Positions 44,310-53,524 of a DNA stretch of 64,000 bases are shown piece after piece. The notes beneath the pieces were generated by a model. That model was given only the letters and a program-made list of their open reading frames with translations, was not told the origin of the DNA and ran no database searches. The DNA comes from Henriciella aquimarina (lineage in GTDB: Bacteria > Pseudomonadota > Alphaproteobacteria > Caulobacterales > Hyphomonadaceae), in the NCBI RefSeq assembly GCF_002088975.1, contig NZ_NCST01000061.1, forward strand, positions 174,967 through 238,966, in the 5' to 3' direction. The first letter of the stretch is position 1. Every line of letters starts with the position of its first letter. A program made the translations under genes and the position numbers.

Positions 44310-45680
44310 TCAGTGCCGGCGCGTCGAGGCGAAGCCACTGATCGCGGCGACGAAGTAGCTGCCGAGGATGAGTGAAAGGACCTTCTGTACATCGAAGAGC
44401 AGGAGGCTCGTGCTGCTGAGGGATATGCAACCGGCATCTAGCGCTTCGGGGCAGTTTTGCCGGCCGAGGGGCGCTGTAAATTCAATCAGCGGGATCGAAT
44501 TTTCCAGCGATAGGCGAACGGCATCGATTGTTGCGCCCATGCCGGCCCAGACAAGGGAAAACCCGGTCTGGACAAAATAGGCATAAGCGAACCCCAGTAG
44601 GAACAGGCCCCCGAACAGCCAAAGCGCCCGCCAGGGGGCATAGCCGAAACCGACAAACCAGCCCGATAAAAACCGCCCGGAACGGCTGATTGGCGACATG
44701 TCTGCCTTGTAGGTTTCCTGCCACTCCAGCCCGATTTTTAGTTTCTGTGCGGCTTCCAGCTGTCCTGTGCGTGCGAGTGCATCGGCCACGGTAATGAAGG
44801 GTTTGGGATCGAATTTCGAGGCTTTCGAGGAAGACTGTTCAAGCCATGTCAGAAGGGCTTCGGGCTTTTCATGCGCGATCGACGAGTTGTCCTTGAGGTT
44901 GACCCCACCAAATTCCTCAAAGGTGAGACCCGACAGATCGAGTGGGACATATTCAGCCCCGCGTTGAAAATCCCTCAGGCGGGCGCCGAAAGCACGGGCC
45001 CGGACGTTGCGGAGGGAAAGCGAGGCGTCTTCGGCCCAGGAAATGGGCGGGGACTCCGGATTGCTGAACTGGAGCTCGCCATTGATGTCGGCACCGGTCA
45101 GGTCGATCATGCCGGCCAGTTTCGTTCCGCGTAGCTGGAAGTTGGTGCCGACTTTCGCGCCGGCCAGGTTTGCGCCCTTCAATTCTGTCCCATCGCGGAT
45201 GAACAGGCTTTTTGCAACGTTTACCTGATAGGCTTTGAGTTCGGTTCGAAATTTCGTGTCGGAGAGTTCGAGATTGCCTCCGAATTCCGCTGCCTGAACG
45301 GTCAGGTTTTCGAACTCGGCCTTGTTGGCGAGCATGCCGCGCTCGATCTGTGCCCCATTCATTTTGACGGGCGCTTCAAAGCAGCTTCGGTCGAGGATCA
45401 GTTGCGGCAGACGCAAATGGCGCAGATCGAGCTCCCCGAGAAAGCGGCAGCCAATGAGGTGAACATGCTTCTCGCTGCGATAGGCGCAGAGATTGACCGG
45501 GTCGCGAAAGACAACGCCCTCAATCCGGCAGACAGGGTGGGGGATGTGGGGAGAGGTGATGAGCCATTTCAGCAACTCGGCGCTGACCACGGGTGCAGGT
45601 GTCGAGGTAGCGGCTGTGTAAATGCCCGTCTCCATGAGGGCCTGCCGGATGTCTTCCTCTGGATCCGGGCTTGGCGGCAT
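44310..45680 (-). CDS. pentapeptide-repeat-like membrane protein
   Basis: 456 residues. Residues about 50-215 form an irregular pentapeptide/beta-helix region with many A(D/N)LxG-like turns, such as GTELKGANLAGAKVGTNFQL. A linker follows with a helical TPR-like segment, then two C-terminal transmembrane helices (about 345-370 and 430-450). Between them is an amphipathic stretch, DAVRLSLENSIPLIEF, in the position of a pore loop. The C-terminal part resembles two-helix channel-like domains. Function unknown. Confidence 0.72.
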   Translation of the reverse strand: MPPSPDPEEDIRQALMETGIYTAATSTPAPVVSAELLKWLITSPHIPHPVCRIEGVVFRDPVNLCAYRSEKHVHLIGCRFLGELDLRHLRLPQLILDRSCFEAPVKMNGAQIERGMLANKAEFENLTVQAAEFGGNLELSDTKFRTELKAYQVNVAKSLFIRDGTELKGANLAGAKVGTNFQLRGTKLAGMIDLTGADINGELQFSNPESPPISWAEDASLSLRNVRARAFGARLRDFQRGAEYVPLDLSGLTFEEFGGVNLKDNSSIAHEKPEALLTWLEQSSSKASKFDPKPFITVADALARTGQLEAAQKLKIGLEWQETYKADMSPISRSGRFLSGWFVGFGYAPWRALWLFGGLFLLGFAYAYFVQTGFSLVWAGMGATIDAVRLSLENSIPLIEFTAPLGRQNCPEALDAGCISLSSTSLLLFDVQKVLSLILGSYFVAAISGFASTRRH

Positions 45681-45720
45681 CTCTTAGCATCCTCTTGATA
45701 ATTGTGCGAGCGCAGGCCTG

Positions 45721-46650
45721 TCAGTGCTTCCAGACGATCTCGCTGTCGGAAAAGCCCTGGAAGTAGAGCACGGTGGTGAGGTCGGTGACCGAGATCCCGC
45801 AATCGGCAGCCGCCGCCACGACCGGCTTGGCGCGGTAGGCGACGCCGAGGCCGGAGGCTTCGATCATGGCGAGGTCATTGGCCCCGTCGCCCATGGCAAG
45901 CGTGTCGGCCGGTGACAGGCTTAGGCCCTTCATCTCTGTCTCCAGGGCGGCGAGTTTGGCCTCGCGTCCGAGGATCGGCATGCCGACCTTGCCGGTCAGC
46001 GTCTTGCCATCGTCGAGCAAAGTGTTGCCCTGATGGGTATCGAAGCCGGCGGCTTCGGCGATGCGTGAAGTGAAATAGGTGAACCCGCCCGAGACGAGGA
46101 CGCAGCGGGCCCCGCCGGCCTTCATCGTGGCGACAAGGGTTTCCGCGCCCGGCATCAGCGTGATGCGTTCGCGGTAGCAGGTCTCCAGCGTATCGAGCGC
46201 GAGCCCGTTCAGCATGCCGACCCGTTCGGTCAGCGCTTCCTCGAAATTCAGCTCACCGGCCATGGCGCGCTCGGTGATGGCGGAGATCTCGGCTTTCAGC
46301 CCGGCGAAATCGGCCAGTTCGTCGAGGCATTCCTGCTCGATGATGGTGGAGTCCATGTCGCAGATCATGAGCTTCTTGCGCCGGCCCCGGCTAGGCGAGA
46401 CGCAGATATCGGCCTTGCCGGCAAAAGCTGTTTCCAGCGCCTTGCGCACCGCCTGGGCATCGGCCGGGCTGATGGCCTGTTCGATTGCGGTGAAGTGACC
46501 GTCGCCGCTCAGCATGCGGACCGGGGCTTTCTCGCTCACCCCGGTTTCCTGCAGGACCGTTTCCAGCGTGTCGCCGACAAGCTGCAGGCTGTCCCCGCCC
46601 GGGGCAACTACCGTCGCGACATGGCTGTAATCTGCGGTTTTTTCGTCCAT
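45721..46650 (-). CDS. serB: phosphoserine phosphatase
   Basis: Final step of serine synthesis. 309 residues, the long form. An N-terminal ACT-like region (about 1-85) precedes the HAD phosphatase domain with DMDSTIIEQECLDELADFAG (nucleophile Asp), the Ser/Lys motifs VLVSGGFTYF and GKVGMPILGREAK, and GDGANDLAMI. Divergent from miaA with 51 bp between starts. Confidence 0.94.
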   Translation of the reverse strand: MDEKTADYSHVATVVAPGGDSLQLVGDTLETVLQETGVSEKAPVRMLSGDGHFTAIEQAISPADAQAVRKALETAFAGKADICVSPSRGRRKKLMICDMDSTIIEQECLDELADFAGLKAEISAITERAMAGELNFEEALTERVGMLNGLALDTLETCYRERITLMPGAETLVATMKAGGARCVLVSGGFTYFTSRIAEAAGFDTHQGNTLLDDGKTLTGKVGMPILGREAKLAALETEMKGLSLSPADTLAMGDGANDLAMIEASGLGVAYRAKPVVAAAADCGISVTDLTTVLYFQGFSDSEIVWKH

Positions 46651-46701
46651 TCTGGCGCTCCTTACTTAACGTGCGCGCGCAAACCTCTTACTTGCTATTC
46701 A

Positions 46702-47631
46702 ATGAGACCTGCTATCCTCATTCATGGACCAACTGCAAGCGGGAAGACCGAACTGTCCATTCAGATCGCCCGCAAATATGACGGCGAGATCGTCAATGCG
46801 GATTCCATGCAGGTCTACCGGGATTTGAAGGTAATCTCTGCGCGCCCCGACGAGGCGGAGATGGCCGACGTTCCGCATCATCTCTTCGGCCATGTGCCGG
46901 CCAGCGAGCGCTACTCTACGGGGCAATGGCTGGAGCAGGCCCGCCCGGTGATCGAGGCGATCCAGAAGCGTGGCAAGACCGCTGTCGTCGTCGGTGGCAC
47001 GGGGCTCTACCTCCTGGCGCTGACGCAGGGGCTATCCGAGATCCCGCCCGTGCCGGAGGAGACCCGTCATGAAGTGCTCGAAATCGCCAAGTCGGAAGGT
47101 GTGCGCGGGTTGAAGATCCGGCTGCAGGCCGTCGATCCGGAGGCGGCTGCGCGCATCGACGACAATGACCGCCAGCGCCTGAGCCGGGCCTATGAGGTGT
47201 GGCTGGCCACCGGCACGCCGCTGACCAGCTTCCAGAGCAAGCGTTCCAAGCCGGTCCTCAACGAGGATGAGTGGCTCGGCATCGCGCTCACCCCGCCGCG
47301 TGCGAAACTCTATTCCCGCATCGACAAGCGCTTCGAGGGAATGCTGATGGAAGGTGCCATGGAAGAGGCCCGCCAGCTGGTCGCCCAGGACATCGATCCG
47401 GACCTGCCGGCGATGAAGGCGCATGGCATGCCATGGCTTTCGGCGTTCATTCGCGGCGAGATCGATGCCGCGCTCGCGGCCGAAAATGCCAAGCGCGATA
47501 CGCGGCGTTATGCCAAGCGGCAATTCACCTGGATCGGGCGGCAGTTTCCGTTCTGGCCCAGAATTCCGTCCACGGAGATCCCGACCCGGATGAGGGTTGT
47601 TTCTGCCCTTTATAAGGAGGTTGACCGATAG
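46702..47631 (+). CDS. miaA: tRNA dimethylallyltransferase
   Basis: Adds the i6A group at A37 of tRNAs reading UNN codons. 309 residues. P-loop HGPTASGKTELS (about 8-19), then NADSMQVYRDLKVIS and VVGGTGLYLLALTQG. The ATG at 46702 gives the usual family start MRPAILIHGPTA. The frame is open far upstream, but that part is antisense to serB. It precedes the ilv leader by 44 bp. Confidence 0.94.
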   Translation: MRPAILIHGPTASGKTELSIQIARKYDGEIVNADSMQVYRDLKVISARPDEAEMADVPHHLFGHVPASERYSTGQWLEQARPVIEAIQKRGKTAVVVGGTGLYLLALTQGLSEIPPVPEETRHEVLEIAKSEGVRGLKIRLQAVDPEAAARIDDNDRQRLSRAYEVWLATGTPLTSFQSKRSKPVLNEDEWLGIALTPPRAKLYSRIDKRFEGMLMEGAMEEARQLVAQDIDPDLPAMKAHGMPWLSAFIRGEIDAALAAENAKRDTRRYAKRQFTWIGRQFPFWPRIPSTEIPTRMRVVSALYKEVDR

Positions 47632-47675
47632 GCTGAGGCACGATATGCCCCATTTGCGATTTGGAGGAAAAAGCC

Positions 47676-47717
47676 TTGCGCCAGCAGAAGGTCGTCGTAC
47701 TTATTAGCCGCCCGTGA
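47676..47717 (+). CDS. ilv operon leader peptide (attenuation)
   Basis: A 13-codon frame starting at TTG and reading MRQQKVVVLISRP, then TGA. GGAGGA lies 8 nt before the TTG. The run Val-Val-Val-Leu-Ile is exactly what an attenuator sensing charged branched-chain tRNAs would use. It ends 3 nt before a strong hairpin and 40 nt before a terminator in front of ilvB. Confidence 0.8.
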   Translation: MRQQKVVVLISRP

Positions 47718-47719
47718 CT

Positions 47720-47785
47720 GACATCTGAGCAGATGTCGGCGCGGGTGCGTATGGAAGGGTCTCAATCGAGGCCCTTTTTCTTTTT
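47720..47785 (+). promoter_or_regulatory. transcription attenuator of the ilv operon
   Basis: The first hairpin, GACATCT-GAGC-AGATGTC (47720-47737), is a likely pause or anti-antiterminator stem. The terminator is GGGTCTC-AATC-GAGGCCC (47757-47774), extended by AA/TT to 9 bp, followed by TTTTTCTTTTTC. When the leader ribosome stalls on Val/Leu/Ile codons the first stem should be disrupted. The exact antiterminator pairing was not resolved by eye. Confidence 0.78.
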
Positions 47786-47816
47786 CAGGTCGCATGAATT
47801 GAGCAGTGAAGATCGA

Positions 47817-49607
47817 ATGAGCAGACCCATGGATACCCAGCCCCTGACCGAGACAGAGACGAAAGCCCGCACCATGACCGGCGCAGAGATCGTCATCACT
47901 GCGCTTCGGGAACAGGGCGTAGACACCATGTTCGGCTATCCCGGCGGGGCGGTCCTGCCGATCTATGATGCCATCTATTCCGAAGACTCGATCCACCACG
48001 TGCTCGTGCGCCATGAGCAGGGCGCCGGCCACGCCGCCGAAGGCTATGCCCGCTCGACCGGCAAGCCGGGCGTGGCGCTGGTCACCTCCGGGCCCGGCGC
48101 GACGAACATGGTCACGCCGATTACGGATGCGATGATGGACTCCATTCCGATGGTGGTGATCAGCGGCCAGGTGCCGACCCATCTCATCGGCACCGATGCC
48201 TTTCAGGAGTGCGACACGGTCGGCATTACCCGCTGCTGCGCCAAGCACAACTATCTCGTCACCGACGTCGAGGACCTCGCGCGCACCATCCACGAAGCCT
48301 TCCTGATTGCCACGTCCGGGCGGCCGGGGCCTGTGGTCATCGACATCCCCAAGGACGTCCAGTTCGCGACCGGCACCTATATCGGCAAGGAGGGCGTCTA
48401 CAAGCCGACCTACCAGCCGAAGACCGAGCCGTCCCCGCACGCCATCGAGGACACGATTGCCCTGATGCGAGCCGCGCGCCGGCCGGTCTTCTATACCGGT
48501 GGCGGGGTCATCAATTCCGGGCCTGAAGCCTCGAAACTCCTGCGCGAGCTGCAGGAAGCCACCGGTTTCCCCGTGACCTCGACGCTGATGGGCCTCGGCG
48601 CCTTTCCGGCCAGCCATCCCGACTGGCTCGGCATGGTGGGGATGCACGGCGCCTATGAAGCCAATAATGCGATGCATGACTGCGATCTCATGATCTGCGT
48701 CGGCGCGCGCTTCGATGACCGGGTGACCGGCAAGGTCTCGGCTTTTTCGCCCGGCTCGCGGAAGGTTCACATCGACATCGACCCGTCCTCGATCAACAAG
48801 ATCATCCGGGTCGACATTCCGATCGTGGCCGACTGCAAGGCCGCGCTGAAGGCGCTGCTGGACGGCTGGAAGAAGACGAAGGCGAAAAAGCCCGACCTCT
48901 CTGACTGGAAAGCCCAGATCGACAAGTGGCGCGAGCGCGACTGCTTTGCCTATCCGGAGAATGACGGCTCGATCCGCCCGCAATATGCCGTGGAGCGGTT
49001 GTACGAGCTGACCAGGGACCGCGACACCTACATCACGACCGAGGTCGGCCAGCACCAGATGTGGGCGGCCCAGCACTATCACTTCGAGGAGCCGAACCGC
49101 TGGATGACATCGGGCGGACTCGGCACGATGGGCTATGGCCTGCCATCCGCGGTCGGCGTGCAGGCGGCCCATCGCGACAGCCTCGTCATCGACATTGCCG
49201 GGGAAGCCTCGGTGCAGATGGTGATGCAGGAAATCTCCACCGCGGTTCAGCACAAGCTGCCGATCAAGGTCTTCATTCTCAACAATGAGTGGATGGGCAT
49301 GGTGCGCCAGTGGCAAGAGCTGCTGCACGGCCAGCGCTATTCACATTCCTATTCCGAAAGCCTGCCGGATTTCGTGAAACTGGCCGAGGCCTATGGCGCC
49401 CATGGCATCCAGTGTTCCGATCCGGATGAGCTGGATGCCCGGATTCAGGAAATGATCGATCATCCCGGGCCTGTCGTCTTCGATTGCCTTGTCACCAAGG
49501 CGGAAAACTGCTTCCCGATGATCCCGTCCGGGGCAGCGCATAATGAGATGATCCTGGGCAGCATTTCCGGGGATGAAATCGATGAGGAAGGTCGTAAGCT
49601 GGTCTGA
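47817..49607 (+). CDS. ilvB: acetolactate synthase large (catalytic) subunit
   Basis: ThDP- and FAD-dependent first step of valine, leucine and isoleucine synthesis. 596 residues. The catalytic Glu is in RHEQGAGHAAEGYAR, FAD-domain residues in IDIDPSSINKI and the ThDP/Mg site in DIAGEASVQMVMQE, where Glu463 stands at the usual Asp. That change also occurs, as I recall, in other alphaproteobacteria. Start taken at the ATG at 47817; a second ATG at 47829 is possible. Lies directly behind the attenuator. Confidence 0.95.
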   Translation: MSRPMDTQPLTETETKARTMTGAEIVITALREQGVDTMFGYPGGAVLPIYDAIYSEDSIHHVLVRHEQGAGHAAEGYARSTGKPGVALVTSGPGATNMVTPITDAMMDSIPMVVISGQVPTHLIGTDAFQECDTVGITRCCAKHNYLVTDVEDLARTIHEAFLIATSGRPGPVVIDIPKDVQFATGTYIGKEGVYKPTYQPKTEPSPHAIEDTIALMRAARRPVFYTGGGVINSGPEASKLLRELQEATGFPVTSTLMGLGAFPASHPDWLGMVGMHGAYEANNAMHDCDLMICVGARFDDRVTGKVSAFSPGSRKVHIDIDPSSINKIIRVDIPIVADCKAALKALLDGWKKTKAKKPDLSDWKAQIDKWRERDCFAYPENDGSIRPQYAVERLYELTRDRDTYITTEVGQHQMWAAQHYHFEEPNRWMTSGGLGTMGYGLPSAVGVQAAHRDSLVIDIAGEASVQMVMQEISTAVQHKLPIKVFILNNEWMGMVRQWQELLHGQRYSHSYSESLPDFVKLAEAYGAHGIQCSDPDELDARIQEMIDHPGPVVFDCLVTKAENCFPMIPSGAAHNEMILGSISGDEIDEEGRKLV

Positions 49608-49634
49608 TCCAGAAACGTTCGGGACATTGCACGC

Positions 49635-50321
49635 ATGACCTCTAGTCTCTCGGATATGGCGCAGGGCAACTGGGCCCTCATTATCACCCTGGTGTCGGCA
49701 GTCTTTGCCATTCTCGGGGCCATCGCCTCGCACATGGAAACACGCCGTCAGGAGAAGATCCGGGTGGAGACACTGCGCATGCAGGTCGACGGGGCGACCC
49801 TCGACTGGGGCGCGGCCGCGATCGATCTGCTTGGGCGCATGGCCATGTTCGCGCGCACCCGCCGGGCCCAGACCAATGAGCAGGGCTTCAACACCAACAA
49901 GGTGAATCTGATGATGCAGCTCTCCTCGCTGATCGAGCGCGGGCGGATGTTCTTCCCGAATGTCGATCCGGAGAAGAAGGGCGCGGAAAAGGAGGGAGCC
50001 TATCGCGGCTCGCGCCCGCCTATTCTCGACGCGCTGGTCTATGCCCATTACGAGCTTGAAGCGATGACCCGCGAGGGCGGGCCGACGGGCGAGAACTCGG
50101 CGCTTTTCTTCGAGGATTGCCGCCGGCTTGTCGTGTCGGAGCTGCAGGCGCATACCGATCCGCGCCGGCGTGACCTGATCGTGAAGCGCTATGACAGGCA
50201 GCGCCGTGCCCATCGTGAGGAGGCGCTCGGACGGGCCGCCTCGATCAAGAACCGCCTGAAGGCCCGCCGGCCGCAAGTTATCATCGAGTCGGACGACTCC
50301 CAGGAGGACACTGCCGCATGA
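49635..50321 (+). CDS. unknown membrane-anchored protein within the ilv operon
   Basis: 228 residues, unrecognised. One transmembrane helix (about 14-33, LIITLVSAVFAILGAIAS) is followed by a mostly helical, charged cytoplasmic-type region rich in Arg and Glu. This includes DWGAAAIDLLGRMAMFARTR and a basic C-terminal part ending IESDDSQEDTAA. It starts 27 bp after ilvB and overlaps the ilvH start by 4 bp (ATGA), so it is tightly coupled to both. No role in branched-chain synthesis is known to me. Confidence 0.8.
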   Translation: MTSSLSDMAQGNWALIITLVSAVFAILGAIASHMETRRQEKIRVETLRMQVDGATLDWGAAAIDLLGRMAMFARTRRAQTNEQGFNTNKVNLMMQLSSLIERGRMFFPNVDPEKKGAEKEGAYRGSRPPILDALVYAHYELEAMTREGGPTGENSALFFEDCRRLVVSELQAHTDPRRRDLIVKRYDRQRRAHREEALGRAASIKNRLKARRPQVIIESDDSQEDTAA

Positions 50322-50875
50322 CGAGAGAGCCGCTCCCCATCCCAGCAAGCGCCTATGACATGGACCATGCCGAGGAGGCCGAAGAGCGCCGCACGCTCGC
50401 CGTCCTGGTCGACAACGAGCCGGGGGTCCTCGGGCGCGTCGTTGGGCTGTTCTCCGCGCGCGGCTACAACATCGAGAGCCTGACGGTCGCCGAAACCGAT
50501 CGCAACAAGCACCGCTCGCGCATCACCATCGTCACCACCGGCACCGCCCATATGCTGGAGCAGATCGAGGCGCAGCTTCTGCGGCTTGTCCCGGTCGCCG
50601 CTGTGGTGGACATCACGAAATCCCGGCGCGGTATCGAGCGGGAGCTGGCGCTGGTGAAGGTCGCCGGCACCGGCGAGAAGCGCGTCGAAGCGTTGCGCAT
50701 CGCGGAAATCTTCCGCGCGCGCGTCATCGATACCACGAATGAAAGCTTCATCTTCGAGATCACCGGCGCGTCGGAAAAGGTCGATCAGTTCACCGACCTG
50801 ATGGAGCCGCTCGGCCTCGTTGAAGTCAGCCGCACCGGCGTCCTCTCCATCCGCCGCGGCAAGGATGCGGGATAG
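50318..50875 (+). CDS. ilvH: acetolactate synthase small (regulatory) subunit
   Basis: 185 residues. The ACT domain (about 28-100: LAVLVDNEPGVLGRVVGLFS, then GYNIESLTVAETD) binds valine for feedback inhibition. The C-terminal domain includes ARVIDTTNESFIFEITGASE. It has about 20 extra residues before the ACT domain, including the acidic DHAEEAEERRT. Its ATG overlaps the stop of the preceding unknown gene. Confidence 0.94.
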   Translation: MTREPLPIPASAYDMDHAEEAEERRTLAVLVDNEPGVLGRVVGLFSARGYNIESLTVAETDRNKHRSRITIVTTGTAHMLEQIEAQLLRLVPVAAVVDITKSRRGIERELALVKVAGTGEKRVEALRIAEIFRARVIDTTNESFIFEITGASEKVDQFTDLMEPLGLVEVSRTGVLSIRRGKDAG

Positions 50876-50924
50876 CGATCAGAACAGATTTGTAAAAAAG
50901 TTGAAGAAATCCAAGGAGTAGTGA

Positions 50925-52212
<1,288 letters not shown>

Positions 52213-52224
52213 AGAGGAGTATTC

Positions 52225-52779
52225 ATGCAGACTGAAGCTTCCGGACTCACTCATCGGCTCGCGAAGGAAGCCGATCTGCCGGCCCTTCGCGAAGTCATGG
52301 AACTTGCCATCAGCGAGCTGCAGAAACCGTATCTCAGCCCGGCGGAAATCGAGGCCAGCCGCGGCTCCATGGGCGTCGATACCCAGCTGGTGAAAGACGG
52401 GACCTATTTCATGGTGACAGACGTCGCCTCCGGCAGGCTGGCCGGTTGCGGCGGCTGGAGCCGGCGCGCCACCCTCTATGGCGGCGATCATTCCACGCCC
52501 CTGCGGGATGAGAACTTGCTTGTGCCGGGCCGTGACGCGGCGCGCGTGCGGGCGATGTATACCCATCCCGACTTTACCCGGCGCGGCATCGGGCGGCTGA
52601 TCCTCTCGCTTGGGGAGGCTGCCGCAAAGGCGGAAGGCTTTCTGTCCGTCGAGCTCGGCGCGACCGTGGCCGGCATCCCGCTCTACAAGGCGTGCGGCTA
52701 TCAGGTGATCGAGGAAACCCTCGCCCCGCCCGTCAACGGTCTGCGCATTCCCGTTGTGCGCATGGGCAAGGCGCTCTAG
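52225..52779 (+). CDS. GNAT family N-acetyltransferase
   Basis: 184 residues. LTHRLAKEADLPALREVMEL is the N-terminal start of the fold. VRAMYTHPDFTRRGIGRLIL supplies the acetyl-CoA pyrophosphate loop (RRGIGR). AGAGGAG lies 6 nt before the ATG. The acceptor is unknown. Followed by a strong bidirectional terminator. Confidence 0.85.
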   Translation: MQTEASGLTHRLAKEADLPALREVMELAISELQKPYLSPAEIEASRGSMGVDTQLVKDGTYFMVTDVASGRLAGCGGWSRRATLYGGDHSTPLRDENLLVPGRDAARVRAMYTHPDFTRRGIGRLILSLGEAAAKAEGFLSVELGATVAGIPLYKACGYQVIEETLAPPVNGLRIPVVRMGKAL

Positions 52780-52803
52780 CGCGCGACATATCCCGGACAA
52801 ACA

Positions 52804-52842
52804 AAAGGCGGCGATGGGACCTCGCCGCCTTTGGTGTTTTTT
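52804..52842. terminator. bidirectional Rho-independent terminator
   Basis: Perfect 11-bp stem AAAGGCGGCGA/TCGCCGCCTTT (52804-52814 and 52822-52832) with a 7-nt loop between the convergent GNAT and hsp20 genes. The + strand continues GGTGTTTTTT; the minus strand continues TGTTTGT after the stem's own T run. Confidence 0.88.
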
Positions 52843-52857
52843 GTGGGCTGAAACCCG

Positions 52858-53352
52858 TTATTCGCCCTTGATAGCGATCTTGCGGGCCTTGTTTTCCAGC
52901 TCTTTCGGCTTCTTGACGTTGACCTTCAGCACGCCCTTCTTGAAGCTCGTCTCGACATCCTTGTCTTCCGGGCTGAAGGGCAGGCGCATGGACCGCTCGA
53001 ACCGGCCATAGCTGCGTTCGACGACGCGGTGACTTTCACCTTCGCCTTCTTCCTTTTCCACGCTGCGCTCGCCACTGATGGTCAGCATGTCGCCATTGAG
53101 TTCCAGCTCGACATCCTTTTCGTCCATCCCGGGCAGGTCGGCCTTGATGACGATCTCCTTGCCGGTTTCCGAGACATCGACGCTCGGGCTGAAGTCCATG
53201 CCGCCGGGCATGAGCGGGCGGCCCATATCGAAAAACTCGTCCCACAACTGGTCGAAATCCATCCGCAAGGAGCGGAACGGCTCAAGATTGCCCTGCTTGT
53301 CCCGGGCCGGAAAATGACGCCGATTGAACGGGGTTAACGAACCAAAACGCAT
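52858..53352 (-). CDS. small heat-shock protein, Hsp20 family
   Basis: 164-residue ATP-independent holdase. The alpha-crystallin domain (about 52-150) includes FSPSVDVSETGKEIVIKADLP, GMDEKDVELELNGDMLTISG and SYGRFERSMRLPFSP. The GVLKVNVKKP segment is the conserved GVL motif. A flexible N-terminus rich in Phe and Arg precedes it. AAGGAGAG lies 6 nt before the ATG; a hairpin lies in the probable 5' leader. Confidence 0.92.
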   Translation of the reverse strand: MRFGSLTPFNRRHFPARDKQGNLEPFRSLRMDFDQLWDEFFDMGRPLMPGGMDFSPSVDVSETGKEIVIKADLPGMDEKDVELELNGDMLTISGERSVEKEEGEGESHRVVERSYGRFERSMRLPFSPEDKDVETSFKKGVLKVNVKKPKELENKARKIAIKGE

Positions 53353-53384
53353 ATCGTCTCTCCTTTTTCAAACCACATGAATCA

Positions 53385-53413
53385 GCCGGCATTCCCCTAC
53401 GGAAATGCCCGGC
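53385..53413 (-). promoter_or_regulatory. hairpin in the 5' leader of the hsp20 gene
   Basis: On the minus strand GCCGGGCATTTCC pairs with GGGAATGCCGGC, leaving two bulged bases, around a 4-nt loop. It ends about 25 nt before the Shine-Dalgarno sequence. A TATTAT box with a possible TTCAAA box 18 bp further upstream lies just ahead, so it should be transcribed. An RNA-thermometer role is only a guess. Confidence 0.4.
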
Positions 53414-53524
53414 TCATAATAGGTGGGGCAAGCCCGATTTTTGAATCAGGTAAACTACGGATAGTATGCCCCGGCAGCCTGTTGGTCCGATTGTGATTCA
53501 GGAGTGAGCGGCGAGGGACTGGGG

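Noticed and set aside
49203..49205. Glu463 at the Mg-binding position of the IlvB ThDP motif
   Set aside because: It looked like an inactivating change, but I recall the same AGEAS variant in other alphaproteobacterial acetolactate synthases, so it is probably a lineage trait.
47610..49328. 572-aa frame on the minus strand across ilvB
   Set aside because: Shadow of ilvB in a GC-rich genome; no family pattern and it covers the leader and miaA end.
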